Below are positions 50,694 through 59,769 of a stretch of 64,000 nt of DNA, piece after piece. Position 1 is the first letter of the stretch, and the number at the start of each line of letters is the position of its first letter. The DNA is from Lachnospiraceae bacterium (GTDB taxonomy: Bacteria; Bacillota; Clostridia; Lachnospirales; Lachnospiraceae), in contig JAIKZD010000053.1 in NCBI GenBank assembly GCA_024682555.1, positions 1-64,000 on the forward strand. The letters run 5' to 3'. A program made the translations under genes and the position numbers. Below the pieces are notes generated by a model. That model saw nothing but the letters and a program-made list of their open reading frames with translations, did not search any database and was not told the origin of the DNA.

Positions 50694-51664
50694 TCCGCAG
50701 GATACCGGTTATCTTGACATGTGCCATGCTGATCCTGTCGGGATGCGGATCGGGGAAAAAAACAGACAGCAGAGCGGATAACGAGGTTTCGCCCGAAAAG
50801 GCGGATCAGCGGGAAGTAGTGATCGAGATAACAGGTTCTGGATCTCGGGATGAAAGCGATCCAAATGCCCGGCCGGAATCCGAAGAAGCACCGGAACCCG
50901 AGGAAACACCGGAACCCGAGATCCTGCATTTTGTGGATGTTTTCGGGGAGGAATATGAAGTTGAGATAAATGACAATATCGCCAAAACACCCTACGATAA
51001 CGCGGCATTTGAGAGAAACGGGGACAGGCTTTCATATGAGGATGACGTTTTTTCATCGGAATGGGGAATAGACGTATCCAGATATCAGAATACGATAAAC
51101 TGGGAAAAAGTAAAAGCAGCGGGGGCAGAGTTTGCTTTTATAAGGATAGGATTCAGGGGGTACGGAACCGAAGGCTCCTTAAACCTTGATGACCGGTTTA
51201 AGAGAAATATCGAAGAGGCCAAAAAAGCCGGAATTGACGTAGGCGTGTATTTTTTTGCCCAGGCTGTCAATGAGGAAGAGGCAAGGGAAGAGGCGGAATT
51301 CGTGATAAAGAATCTCGAGGGATACGAGCTTGATCTTCCGGTTGTCTATGATCCCGAGAGCATACTGGATGCGGAGGCAAGAACGGACAATGTTACCGGG
51401 GAACAGTTTACAAAGAATACCGAAGTCTTCTGCTCCGTGATCAAAGAGGCAGGCTACAGCCCGATGATCTACTGCAATATGCTCTGGGAAGCCTATGAAC
51501 TGGATCTGGAGAAGCTGTCGGAATATCCCGTGTGGTATGCCGATTATGAGTACTATCCCCAGACCCCTTATTTGTATGAATACTGGCAGTACAGTAATGA
51601 AGGCCGGATCGATGGCATTTCCGGCGGTATCGATCTGAACATCCGTATGGTCAGAAAACCCTGA
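50690..51664 (+). CDS. GH25-family lysozyme lipoprotein
   Basis: 324 residues, GTG start overlapping the argC stop by 4 nt. Signal peptide with lipobox 'LILSGC' (Cys19). A disordered acidic linker follows (about 35-85, repeats of PEPEETPEPE), then a GH25 muramidase domain (about 125-324) with 'WGIDVSRYQNTINWEKVKAA', the acidic pair in 'LPVVYDPES' and 'YWQYSNEGRIDGISGGIDLN'. It cleaves the glycan strand of peptidoglycan outside the membrane. It converges on the FMN-dependent gene with only 3 nt between stop codons and no terminator seen. Confidence 0.92.
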   Translation: MIRRIPVILTCAMLILSGCGSGKKTDSRADNEVSPEKADQREVVIEITGSGSRDESDPNARPESEEAPEPEETPEPEILHFVDVFGEEYEVEINDNIAKTPYDNAAFERNGDRLSYEDDVFSSEWGIDVSRYQNTINWEKVKAAGAEFAFIRIGFRGYGTEGSLNLDDRFKRNIEEAKKAGIDVGVYFFAQAVNEEEAREEAEFVIKNLEGYELDLPVVYDPESILDAEARTDNVTGEQFTKNTEVFCSVIKEAGYSPMIYCNMLWEAYELDLEKLSEYPVWYADYEYYPQTPYLYEYWQYSNEGRIDGISGGIDLNIRMVRKP

Positions 51665-51667
51665 TCA

Positions 51668-52564
51668 TCACATTTTGTACAATACCGAATCGTCGATGTC
51701 CGAAACCTTTGAAAATCCCGTAAAGCTCATGATATACCTGAGCTCGTTCCCGACTTTTCTGATGAATTCCTTTACACCCTCCACTCCGTCTTTTTCAAGT
51801 GAAGGCAGCATTGATCTGCCCACGGCACAGGCATCGGCGCCAAGAGCAAGTGCCTTGAAGACATCGGCTCCGCCTGCTATGCCGCAGTCCACTATGATCT
51901 TTACGTCACGGCCCTTTAAGGCTTCTTTTATTTTCGGAAGGATCATCATGGGAGGCACCGCATAAGGAAGCCTTCCGTGGTGGTGGCTCACTATGATCGC
52001 CTTAGCCCCTATATCAGCGCTTTTTACCGCATCCTGTACGCTGAGAACGCCCTTTATGACAAAGGGGAGCTTTGTATTATCAACATATGACCTGAGCATT
52101 TCAGAGGTCTGTTCGGCCATTTCTTCGCCCATTACAACATCAGGACCGTTTTCACCGAAGATATGGTCTATATCCATGCCGATCCCGAAGGCTCCGATAC
52201 TTTCGGCATACTGCATCTGGTCCCTTACCTTTCCGTTGTCCGCATAAGGCTTTACTATCCTTACGGTTTTGGCACCGGTATCAACAAGCTTTTTGAACTG
52301 CTCATTTTCCATCATTCCGCAGAAATTAAGAATATTGCATTCCTTTGCGGCCATGGAGTACTCCTCCAGTCCAGTATGGGGTCTGCCGTTATAATTCTTA
52401 AGGTGTGAAAAGGCAGGCATCATGACCGGCATATCAAATTCCGCTCCGAAAAACGAGGTTTTAATATCCGCCACAACAGAGTCAATGAGCCTTTCCTCGA
52501 TAAGTATCGAATCCATGTATTTTTCGGTTATAAGATTTGCATCGGAGATCCTTGTGTATTCCAT
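51668..52564 (-). CDS. FMN-dependent alpha-hydroxy-acid dehydrogenase-family protein
   Basis: 298 residues, a TIM barrel of the lactate/glycolate oxidase family. 'FDMPVMMPAFSHLKNY', 'LPFVIKGVLSVQDAVKSADI' with the FMN lysine, 'IIVSHHHGRLPYAVPPM' (HHHGR in place of the usual NHGGR) and 'IIVDCGIAGGADVFKALALG' are visible. The N-terminus is shorter than in classical members (~350 residues), so substrate and electron acceptor are uncertain; enzymes of this shape are frequent in anaerobic Firmicutes. AAGGAAGAAA precedes ATG 52564. Confidence 0.85.
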   Translation of the reverse strand: MEYTRISDANLITEKYMDSILIEERLIDSVVADIKTSFFGAEFDMPVMMPAFSHLKNYNGRPHTGLEEYSMAAKECNILNFCGMMENEQFKKLVDTGAKTVRIVKPYADNGKVRDQMQYAESIGAFGIGMDIDHIFGENGPDVVMGEEMAEQTSEMLRSYVDNTKLPFVIKGVLSVQDAVKSADIGAKAIIVSHHHGRLPYAVPPMMILPKIKEALKGRDVKIIVDCGIAGGADVFKALALGADACAVGRSMLPSLEKDGVEGVKEFIRKVGNELRYIMSFTGFSKVSDIDDSVLYKM

Positions 52565-52691
52565 ATTTTTCTTCCTTTCCGTTACTTCAAAAACTGTCTG
52601 TTTCCCAACATCTGAATCATATTATAAAACCGGAAGCATATCAATCTAAAGATGACCTTATATCCGGGATGGCGGGATAAATCCTCATATC

Positions 52692-52737
52692 TTGACAGAA
52701 GGAGGCTGCTTCGTTATAATTGGGAACGATTCCCAAT
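52692..52737 (+). promoter_or_regulatory. zur-znu promoter and 19-bp operator
   Basis: TTGACA (52692-52697)-17-TATAAT (52715-52720), overlapped at its 3' side by the perfect palindrome ATTGGGAACGATTCCCAAT (52719-52737; arms ATTGGGAA/TTCCCAAT, CGA centre) at the transcription start. It is well placed for repression by the Fur-family protein encoded 22 nt downstream. Confidence 0.9.
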
Positions 52738-52758
52738 TTGCAAGGAGGCCGGCAAAGC

Positions 52759-53223
52759 ATGAATTCACGGTCAAAATACAGGACCAGGCAGAGGGAGATC
52801 CTGCTTGACTACCTTAAAACGGTAAGCGGAAAACACATCACTGCGGGTGATGTATGTGAATATCTTAAGGATCAGGGCGCGGAAATAGGCCAGTCCACGG
52901 TATACCGTCATCTGGAAAGCCTTGTGGATGAAGGTCTCCTAAACAAGTATGTTATCGATCCGAACAGTCCCGCATGTTTTGAATATGTGGATCCCGACAG
53001 TCATGAGGAAGGCTGTATCTGCTTTCATTGCAGATGTGAAAAATGCGGGATCCTGATACACCTTCACTGTGACGAGCTTGAGGAGATAGAGGATCATCTC
53101 TATAAAGAACACCGTTTCAGGCTGGATCCTTACAGAACGGTTTTTTACGGATTATGTGACAAGTGCATGGAACAGAAGCCGGGGAAAGCCGGAAAGGGCG
53201 GCGGGAGCCGGTCCGGAAGGTAA
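52759..53223 (+). CDS. zur: Fur-family regulator, probably Zur
   Basis: ATG 52759 (AAGGAGG 9 nt upstream), not 52720, which lies in the operator. 154 residues: winged helix 'ITAGDVCEYLKDQGAEIGQS' and 'STVYRHLESLVDEGLLNKY', then the zinc-binding part with 'CFHCRCEKC', 'HLHCDEL' and a C-terminal 'CDKC'. The order of the following genes (znuA, znuC, znuB) points to zinc as effector. It likely represses its own operon through the 19-bp palindrome. Confidence 0.9.
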   Translation: MNSRSKYRTRQREILLDYLKTVSGKHITAGDVCEYLKDQGAEIGQSTVYRHLESLVDEGLLNKYVIDPNSPACFEYVDPDSHEEGCICFHCRCEKCGILIHLHCDELEEIEDHLYKEHRFRLDPYRTVFYGLCDKCMEQKPGKAGKGGGSRSGR

Positions 53224-53234
53224 GGTGGATCATT

Positions 53235-54230
53235 ATGAAGAAAGCATTTTTATATTTTTTTCCCATCCTGATCGTTTCACTGTGTTTGTCGGGATGCAGG
53301 ACAGGTTCTGCCGACAATACCGGAGAAAAAGAAAAACTTAAGATAGTTGCCACGATCTTTCCCGAATACGACTGGGTAATGAATATTCTGGGAGATAATG
53401 CCGACGGGGCTGAGGTGACACTTCTTCTTGATAAGGGGGTGGACCTTCACAGTTATCAGCCCACTGCCGGGGATATACTTAAAATCTCCTCCTGTAACAT
53501 GTTTATATATGTGGGCGGTGAGTCCGATGCCTGGATAGAGGATGCGCTCAGTGAAGCCGTCAATAAAGAGATGACGGTGATCAGCCTTATGGAACTGACG
53601 GGTGACTCGGCAAAAGAAGAGGAAATCACAGAGGGAATGCAGGACCCGGAGGATGAAGGGGAGATTGGGGAAGATTCCCGGGATCCGGAGAAAGAATATG
53701 ATGAGCATGTCTGGCTGTCACTTAAAAATGCCGCAAAGTATACGGGATACATAGCGGAAAAGCTGGAACTTGCGGATCCCGGAAATGCGGCGGCATACAG
53801 GGAAAATGCTGCCGGCTACATAGAAAAACTCAATGATCTTGACAGACGTTTCGCGGAGGCTGTTTCCGAAGGCTCAAAAGACACGCTGCTTTTCGGGGAC
53901 CGGTTTCCTTTCAGATATTTAACGGATGATTACGGACTTTCCTATTATGCGGCATTTCCGGGATGTTCCGCGGAAACCGAGGCAAGCTTTGAGACCGTTA
54001 CCTTCCTTGCGAAGAAGGTGAATGAGCTTTCGCTTCACTCTGTCATAACCATTGACGGCGGAGATCAAAAGATCGCGGAAACCATAGTTAAGAATACGGA
54101 AACAGGCGATCAGCGGATATTGACAATGGATTCCATGCAGTCCGTAACAAAAGAGGACACGGAAAAGGGAACGACCTATCTGTCCGTTATGGAAAACAAT
54201 CTTTCGGTTCTTTCACAGGCGCTTGAGTAG
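53235..54230 (+). CDS. znuA: Zinc ABC transporter substrate-binding lipoprotein ZnuA-like
   Basis: ATG 53235, 11 nt after zur with AAGGTGG upstream; the track start at 53163 overlaps zur. 331 residues with lipobox 'LCLSGC'. Cluster A-1 metal-binding fold: 'IVATIFPEYDWVMNILGDNA', 'LLDKGVDLHSYQPTAGD' (His ligand), an acidic loop (about 137-162, E/D-rich where ZnuA proteins often have a His-rich loop) followed by 'EHVWLSLKNA', and later Asp/His-containing regions. It captures Zn2+ (or Mn2+) outside the cell. Confidence 0.9.
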   Translation: MKKAFLYFFPILIVSLCLSGCRTGSADNTGEKEKLKIVATIFPEYDWVMNILGDNADGAEVTLLLDKGVDLHSYQPTAGDILKISSCNMFIYVGGESDAWIEDALSEAVNKEMTVISLMELTGDSAKEEEITEGMQDPEDEGEIGEDSRDPEKEYDEHVWLSLKNAAKYTGYIAEKLELADPGNAAAYRENAAGYIEKLNDLDRRFAEAVSEGSKDTLLFGDRFPFRYLTDDYGLSYYAAFPGCSAETEASFETVTFLAKKVNELSLHSVITIDGGDQKIAETIVKNTETGDQRILTMDSMQSVTKEDTEKGTTYLSVMENNLSVLSQALE

Positions 54231-54259
54231 GTGCAGGCGCTTTATCAGGAGAAGTTTAA

Positions 54260-55027
54260 ATGGCATTTATAACGGCAAAGGATCTTTTTCTGGGATATGA
54301 TTCCCAGGTGATAATAAGCGGTTTAAGTTTTACCGTGAATAAGGGTGATTATCTCTGCATAGTCGGGGAAAACGGGTCGGGAAAGACTACCCTTATGAAA
54401 GCCCTGCTGCATCTGAATCCTCCCCTTAAGGGATCGATAGAGACAGGTGACGGTTTAAGGGCTGATGAAATAGGGTATCTTCCCCAGCAGACCGAGGTAC
54501 AGAGGGATTTTCCCGCTACCGTAAGGGAGATAGTACTGTCGGGCTGTCAGGGAAGGCTTGGCCTCAGACCGTTTTATAACAAAGAGGAAAAAAAGCTTTC
54601 CGAAGAAAATATGGCACTGATGGGAATTTCAGACCTTGCGGGAAGCTGCTTCAGGGAATTATCGGGCGGGCAGAAACAGAGAGTCCTGCTTGCCAGGGCA
54701 CTGTGTGCCACGAGGAAGGTACTTCTTCTTGACGAGCCGGTTGCCGGTCTTGATCCCGTGGTCACCAGACAGATGTACGAGCTCATCGCACAGCTCAATT
54801 CCGAAGGCATCACGATCATAATGATCTCCCATGATATCGAAGCTGCACTCAGATATGCAAGTCATATACTGCATATCGGAGACAGCGTATTCTTCGGTAC
54901 AAGGGAGGAATACTTTAAAAGCGAGCCCGGAAAGATATTCATTAATGAAAAAGGATCCGGGGATGAGCAGGATCCCGGAAGAAAACATCCTGAAGAAAAG
55001 ACCGCGGAGGAAGGAGGCAGGACATGA
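54260..55027 (+). CDS. znuC: Zinc ABC transporter ATP-binding protein ZnuC-like
   Basis: 255 residues. Walker A 'GENGSGKTTLMKAL' (about 36-49), Q-loop 'LPQQTEVQRDFPATV', signature 'LSGGQKQRVLLARAL', Walker B 'KVLLLDEPVAGLDP', switch 'MISHDIEAAL'. The C-terminal tail is acidic and basic mixed (about 25 residues) and overlaps the permease start by 4 nt (ATGA). It powers the metal importer. Confidence 0.94.
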   Translation: MAFITAKDLFLGYDSQVIISGLSFTVNKGDYLCIVGENGSGKTTLMKALLHLNPPLKGSIETGDGLRADEIGYLPQQTEVQRDFPATVREIVLSGCQGRLGLRPFYNKEEKKLSEENMALMGISDLAGSCFRELSGGQKQRVLLARALCATRKVLLLDEPVAGLDPVVTRQMYELIAQLNSEGITIIMISHDIEAALRYASHILHIGDSVFFGTREEYFKSEPGKIFINEKGSGDEQDPGRKHPEEKTAEEGGRT

Positions 55028-55857
55028 CCGGTACGCTTATGGAATATATCCGGTACCCCTTCGTCAGATATGCCCTGATCGTGGGGACTCTTATCGCGCT
55101 GTGTTCCTCTCTTCTCGGAGTGACACTGGTGCTTAAGAGGTTTTCTTTTATCGGCGACGGTCTGTCCCATGTGGCGTTCGGTGCCATTGCCATTGCAACG
55201 GTTTTACAGCTTACGAATAAGATGATCATCGTACTGCCCCTCACCACCCTAAGTGCGGTCCTGTTACTCAGGACCGGGAAGAATACAAAGATCCGGGGTG
55301 ATGCCGCGATAGCAATGATATCCGTGGCTGCTCTTGCTTTCGGATATCTCCTTATGCATATTTTTTCAACATCATCAAACCTTTCGGGAGATGTTTGCTC
55401 AACTTTATTCGGTTCGGCATCCATTCTTACACTGACACAGCCGGAAGTATGGCTCTGCATAATACTTTCCGCGGCGGTAGTGCTGATCTTTGTCCTGTTT
55501 TATAACAAGATCTTTGCCGTGACCTTTGATGAGGATTTTTCACGGGCAGCGGGGACAAAGGCGGATGCATACAATCTGCTGATCGCGGTCGTTATTGCCG
55601 TTATCATAGTGCTTGCAATGAATCTGGTAGGATCTCTTCTGATATCTGCGCTTGTGATCTTTCCCGCACTGTCCGCAATGCGTATCTTTAAGAGCTTCAG
55701 ATCCGTTACGGTCTGTTCTGCCGTTCTTTCCGTGATATGTGCCGTATTCGGGATGGTGATCTCGATCCTTGCAGGAACCCCTGTGGGGTCAACCATAGTC
55801 GCCGCAAACGCCGCTGCTTTCGGGATCTGTTATGTTACGGGGATCAAAAGGTCATGA
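55024..55857 (+). CDS. znuB: Zinc ABC transporter permease ZnuB-like
   Basis: 277 residues with about eight helices of the ABC-3 family: 'FVRYALIVGTLIALCSSLLGVTLV' region, 'FSFIGDGLSHVAFGAIAI', 'AVTFDEDFSRAAGTKADAYN' and 'VGSLLISALVIFPALSAMRI'. It overlaps znuC by 4 nt at its start and the MATE gene by 4 nt at its end, so the operon is tightly coupled. Confidence 0.94.
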   Translation: MTGTLMEYIRYPFVRYALIVGTLIALCSSLLGVTLVLKRFSFIGDGLSHVAFGAIAIATVLQLTNKMIIVLPLTTLSAVLLLRTGKNTKIRGDAAIAMISVAALAFGYLLMHIFSTSSNLSGDVCSTLFGSASILTLTQPEVWLCIILSAAVVLIFVLFYNKIFAVTFDEDFSRAAGTKADAYNLLIAVVIAVIIVLAMNLVGSLLISALVIFPALSAMRIFKSFRSVTVCSAVLSVICAVFGMVISILAGTPVGSTIVAANAAAFGICYVTGIKRS

Positions 55858-57206
55858 ATACGGTTTCGATAGATAAAAAGGCATTTAATAAAGAGCTTAT
55901 ACGGCTTGCTTTTCCCATATCTTTCCAGAGCCTGATGCTTGCCATGGTCGCTGCGGGGGATGCCCTGATGCTTGGACGGGTAACCCAGAATGAAATGACG
56001 GCAGTGTCCTTAGCCACACAGGTTCAGTTCGTGCTCAGCATGTTTGTTTTTTCCGTGACGGGAGCAGGATCGATACTCGGTGCCCAGTATTTCGGAAAAG
56101 GGGACAGAAAAACCCTGTCTGACATATTCAATATCATGTTAAGGTATTCCGTTGCAATTTCCTTTATCTTTTTCCTTGCATGTGAATTATTCCCGGAAAT
56201 GCTCATGATGATATTCACGGGTGATGATATCCTGATAAGCCTGGGAGCTTCTTATCTGCGTATAGCCGGATGGTCCTACCTTATGAGCGGGATCTCCCAG
56301 TGTTACCAGACGATAATGAAGGTTTCGGACCATGTGAAACCCTGCGTGCTCATAAGTTCCGGGGCGGTCATCCTGAATATCGTCTTCAATGCGGTGTTTA
56401 TCTTCGGGTATCTGGGGGCGCCCAGGATGCAGTCAAAGGGTGCCGCCCTTGCGACATCCCTTGCAAGGCTCATCGAGCTTTTTCTGTGCATCTTTGTCTC
56501 ACGGGGGCCGGGTCACATACGTCCCTGCTTAAAAAGACTGTTTGCCCGTACCGGACTTCTGCATAAGGATTTTTTGAGGCAGTGTCTTCCTCTTATGGGC
56601 GGATCCCTATTCTGGGGTGTGGGCTTTACATCCTACACGGCGATAATGGGACACATGGGTAGCGATGCGGCCGCAGCAAATTCGGTATCGGCTGTGGTAA
56701 GGGACCTGGTATGCTGTATGTGTAACGGCATCGGAACGGCTACGGGGATCATGGTCGGAAATGAGCTTGGCAGAGGAAACCTTGAGAAAGGAAGGGTTTA
56801 CGGAATAAGGCTTAAGAATCTGTCCTATCTTATCGGATTTATATCTCTTGCCATTGTCCTTCTGGTAACGCCTCTCATAGAAGGGATCGTTATCCTTACC
56901 GACAGGGCAAGAGGATATCTTACCGGAATGATGATAATCATGGCGTTTTATATGATCGGAAGATGCGTAAACACGGTAACCATCAACGGGGTACTGGATG
57001 GAGGCGGCGATACACTGTTTGACATGTACAGCCTGATGGTATGTATGTGGATGATAGCGATCCCTTTGGCACTTCTCGGGGCATTCAGATTCAACTGGCC
57101 CGTACTTGCCGTTTACGCCTGTACCTGCCTTGATGAGGTGGGAAAGATCCCCTGGGTGATGATACGCTTCAGGAAATACAAATGGGTGAGAAACCTGACA
57201 AGGTGA
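55854..57206 (+). CDS. MATE-family efflux transporter in the zinc operon
   Basis: ATG 55854 (ATGA overlap with znuB), not the track start 55737. 450 residues, twelve predicted helices, MATE features 'LAFPISFQSLMLAMVAAGDA', 'AVSLATQVQFVLSMFVFSVT', and the matching second half 'FLRQCLPLMGGSLFWGVGF'. MATE proteins extrude drugs or metabolites with Na+ or H+. Why it is translated with the zinc uptake genes is unclear; it could export a metal-binding compound or simply be a passenger. No strong terminator follows, only a weak AAGGGGGAAAACCCTT. Confidence 0.88.
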   Translation: MNTVSIDKKAFNKELIRLAFPISFQSLMLAMVAAGDALMLGRVTQNEMTAVSLATQVQFVLSMFVFSVTGAGSILGAQYFGKGDRKTLSDIFNIMLRYSVAISFIFFLACELFPEMLMMIFTGDDILISLGASYLRIAGWSYLMSGISQCYQTIMKVSDHVKPCVLISSGAVILNIVFNAVFIFGYLGAPRMQSKGAALATSLARLIELFLCIFVSRGPGHIRPCLKRLFARTGLLHKDFLRQCLPLMGGSLFWGVGFTSYTAIMGHMGSDAAAANSVSAVVRDLVCCMCNGIGTATGIMVGNELGRGNLEKGRVYGIRLKNLSYLIGFISLAIVLLVTPLIEGIVILTDRARGYLTGMMIIMAFYMIGRCVNTVTINGVLDGGGDTLFDMYSLMVCMWMIAIPLALLGAFRFNWPVLAVYACTCLDEVGKIPWVMIRFRKYKWVRNLTR

Positions 57207-57238
57207 TCTTTAAAGGGGGAAAACCCTTCGGTTGCATT

Positions 57239-57265
57239 TGACATAAGCATTATTGTGGTGATACC
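57239..57265 (+). promoter_or_regulatory. Possible promoter of valS
   Basis: TTGACA at 57239-57244 is a perfect -35, but the -10 (GATACC at 57260-57265) is poor. No T-box was found in the 110-nt gap. Confidence 0.35.
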
Positions 57266-57318
57266 CTTAATAACCGAGGTGTACAGACTTTTATATCAAT
57301 TTGAAAAGGAGATTAAGG

Positions 57319-59769
57319 ATGCTTTCCAAGAAATACAAAGCAGCAGAGTCAGAGGCCAAATGGCAGGAATTCTGGCAGGAAAAAGGAATATATAAGTTTG
57401 ACGAGGATTCAAAACAGCCCGTATATTCGATAGATACACCCCCTCCGACGGTAAACGGAAAGATTCATATAGGTCATATCTTCTCCTATTCCCAGGCAGA
57501 GGTAATGGCAAGATATAAGAGGATGAAGGGATTCAACGTTTTCTATCCCTTCGGATTTGATGATAACGGACTTCCGACGGAGCGTCTTGTTGAGACAACC
57601 CACGGTATCAAGGCTCACGATACCACGAGAGAGCATTTTACACAACTTTGCCTCGGAGAGACGAGGGAGCTTGAGAAACAGTTCAAGAAACTGTTTATCT
57701 CCGCGGGATTCAGCTGTGACTGGGGTCATGAATATTCAACCATAAGTCCCAAGGCCCAGAAGACTTCGCAGAAATCCTTCATAGATCTTTATAAGAAAAA
57801 GAAAGTGTATTTTTCGGAAGCCCCCGCACTCTGGTGTCCCGAATGTCAGACGGCCATCGCCCAGGCTGAGCTTGAGACAAAAGAGATACCGTCCCTGTTC
57901 AATTACCTGAAATTCTTTATTGACGGGGAAGGCGACAATTATGTGGAGATAGCCACCACAAGGCCCGAGCTTCTTGCAGCCTGTCAGTGTATCTTCATAC
58001 ATCCCGAAGATGAAAAGAACAGGCATCTTCTCGGGAAAAAGATAAGAGTACCTCTCTTCGGATTTACCGTTCCCGTTCTTGAGGATGAGAAGGTTGAGCT
58101 CGGAAAAGGCTCCGGCGTTGTTATGTGCTGTACCTTCGGTGATCTTACCGACCTTGAGTGGTACAAGCAGCATAAACTGACCTTTAAGGAAGCCATACTT
58201 CAGGACGGAACCATGTCGGAGCTCTGCGGCAAATATGCCGGAATGCCCATTTTAAAGGCAAGAAAGGCAATGATAGAGGATCTTATCGAACAGGGTCATA
58301 TGATCAGGCAGGAAGAGATAAGTCACAATGTTGCCACTCACGAGAGATGCGGTACTCCGATGGAGATAACCATCAAGAAGCAGTGGTTCATAGATATCCT
58401 TTCAAACAAGGAAGAGTATTTAAAGGCCGGAGATAAGATCAACTGGTATCCCTACCATATGCAGGCGAGATACAACAACTGGGTAGAGAACCTTGAATGG
58501 GACTGGTGCATATCAAGGCAGCGTTACTTCGGAGTTCCCTTCCCGGTATGGTACTGTAAGAACTGCGGAGAAACAATGGTTCCGGAGATAGATGATCTTC
58601 CGGTAAATCCTTTAAATGACAAGCCCAAAAAGGCATGTTCCTGCGGATGTACCGATTTTGAACCCGAAAAGGATATCATGGATACCTGGGCAACCTCCTC
58701 CGTTACACCGCTTATCAATCTTGACTGGAGCGAGGATGATAAGTTCAGGAAGCACATGACTCCCATGAGTTTGAGACCCAATGCCCATGATATCATCCGT
58801 ACCTGGGATTTTTATACCATAGTAAAGAGCCTGTATCATACAGGTGATATTCCCTGGAACGATGTCATGATCTCGGGTCATGTCATGGCCTCAAAGGGTG
58901 AGAAGATCAGCAAGAAGAAGGGCAATTCCTCGATGGAGCCCGCTGAGCTCATCGAGCAGTTTTCCGCTGATGCCGTAAGGCTCTGGACCTCTTCGGGAAG
59001 TCTCGGAAACGATATAGTATATTCCGAAGAAGAGTTTAAAAACGCGAACAAGCTTATAAACAAGATCTGGAATGCCGCAAAGTTTGTGGTAATGCAGCTT
59101 GAAGGCTTTGAAAAGACCGATGATAACGGGAATGCGGTTACCCTTAATCCTTTTGACATAAACGAGAAGGTAAAGCTCATGATCATGGACGAATGGATCA
59201 TAGCAACCTTTAACATGATGCTGGAGCGCTTCGAGAAATATCTTGAAAAATATGAGATAGGTCTTGCCATCGGCGAGCTTGAGAAATTCTTCTGGAGCTA
59301 CTGCGATGACTATATCGAGATCATAAAGAACAGGGTATACAAGCCCGAGATCTACGGAGAAGAGGCACGTAAATCCGGTCTGTATGCCGCATATCATACC
59401 CTGCTTGGGATGATAAAGTGTTTTGCCATCTATATCCCTCATGTTACCGAGGAGATATATCAGGGATATTTTGCAGAGCATGAGGAGCCTGTTTCCATCC
59501 ACAGAGCCCTTATCGGCCCCATCGAAACGGAGACCGCACTGACGGCAGAGGATATCGGAAAGGGACAGAAGGCCGTGGAGATCATTTCGGAACTGAGGAA
59601 ATACAAGTCCGAAAGAAATCTTTCCCTGAAGGAAGAGCTTTCAAAGGTTACCGTAGTCCTTGAAAAGGAAACGGATTTCGGCGATGCCCTTGAGGATATC
59701 AAGGCTACCTGTTCATGTAAGGAAATAATCCTTACCGTGGGTGATGCTTTCAGCGTTACGGTTGAGTGA
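57319..59769 (+). CDS. valS: Valyl-tRNA synthetase, archaeal/rickettsial type
   Basis: ATG 57319 (AGGAG 7 nt upstream) rather than TTG 57301. 816 residues, class Ia synthetase. 'TPPPTVNGKIHIGH' carries the HIGH motif, 'YPFGFDDNGLPTERLVE' follows, and an editing domain contains 'ATTRPELLAACQ'. 'WCISRQRYFGVPFPVWYC' with zinc-type cysteines, 'DTWATSSVTP' and 'KISKKKGNS' (KMSKS equivalent) are also present. The 'GFDDNGLPTE' block differs from the 'GTDHAGIATQ' of standard bacterial ValS and matches the archaeal/rickettsial branch, and there is no long C-terminal coiled-coil arm. It charges tRNA-Val. Confidence 0.9.
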   Translation: MLSKKYKAAESEAKWQEFWQEKGIYKFDEDSKQPVYSIDTPPPTVNGKIHIGHIFSYSQAEVMARYKRMKGFNVFYPFGFDDNGLPTERLVETTHGIKAHDTTREHFTQLCLGETRELEKQFKKLFISAGFSCDWGHEYSTISPKAQKTSQKSFIDLYKKKKVYFSEAPALWCPECQTAIAQAELETKEIPSLFNYLKFFIDGEGDNYVEIATTRPELLAACQCIFIHPEDEKNRHLLGKKIRVPLFGFTVPVLEDEKVELGKGSGVVMCCTFGDLTDLEWYKQHKLTFKEAILQDGTMSELCGKYAGMPILKARKAMIEDLIEQGHMIRQEEISHNVATHERCGTPMEITIKKQWFIDILSNKEEYLKAGDKINWYPYHMQARYNNWVENLEWDWCISRQRYFGVPFPVWYCKNCGETMVPEIDDLPVNPLNDKPKKACSCGCTDFEPEKDIMDTWATSSVTPLINLDWSEDDKFRKHMTPMSLRPNAHDIIRTWDFYTIVKSLYHTGDIPWNDVMISGHVMASKGEKISKKKGNSSMEPAELIEQFSADAVRLWTSSGSLGNDIVYSEEEFKNANKLINKIWNAAKFVVMQLEGFEKTDDNGNAVTLNPFDINEKVKLMIMDEWIIATFNMMLERFEKYLEKYEIGLAIGELEKFFWSYCDDYIEIIKNRVYKPEIYGEEARKSGLYAAYHTLLGMIKCFAIYIPHVTEEIYQGYFAEHEEPVSIHRALIGPIETETALTAEDIGKGQKAVEIISELRKYKSERNLSLKEELSKVTVVLEKETDFGDALEDIKATCSCKEIILTVGDAFSVTVE

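Noticed and set aside
57207-57318. T-box in front of valS
   Set aside because: The gap is too short for a T-box and lacks the GGGTGG-ACCGCG element.
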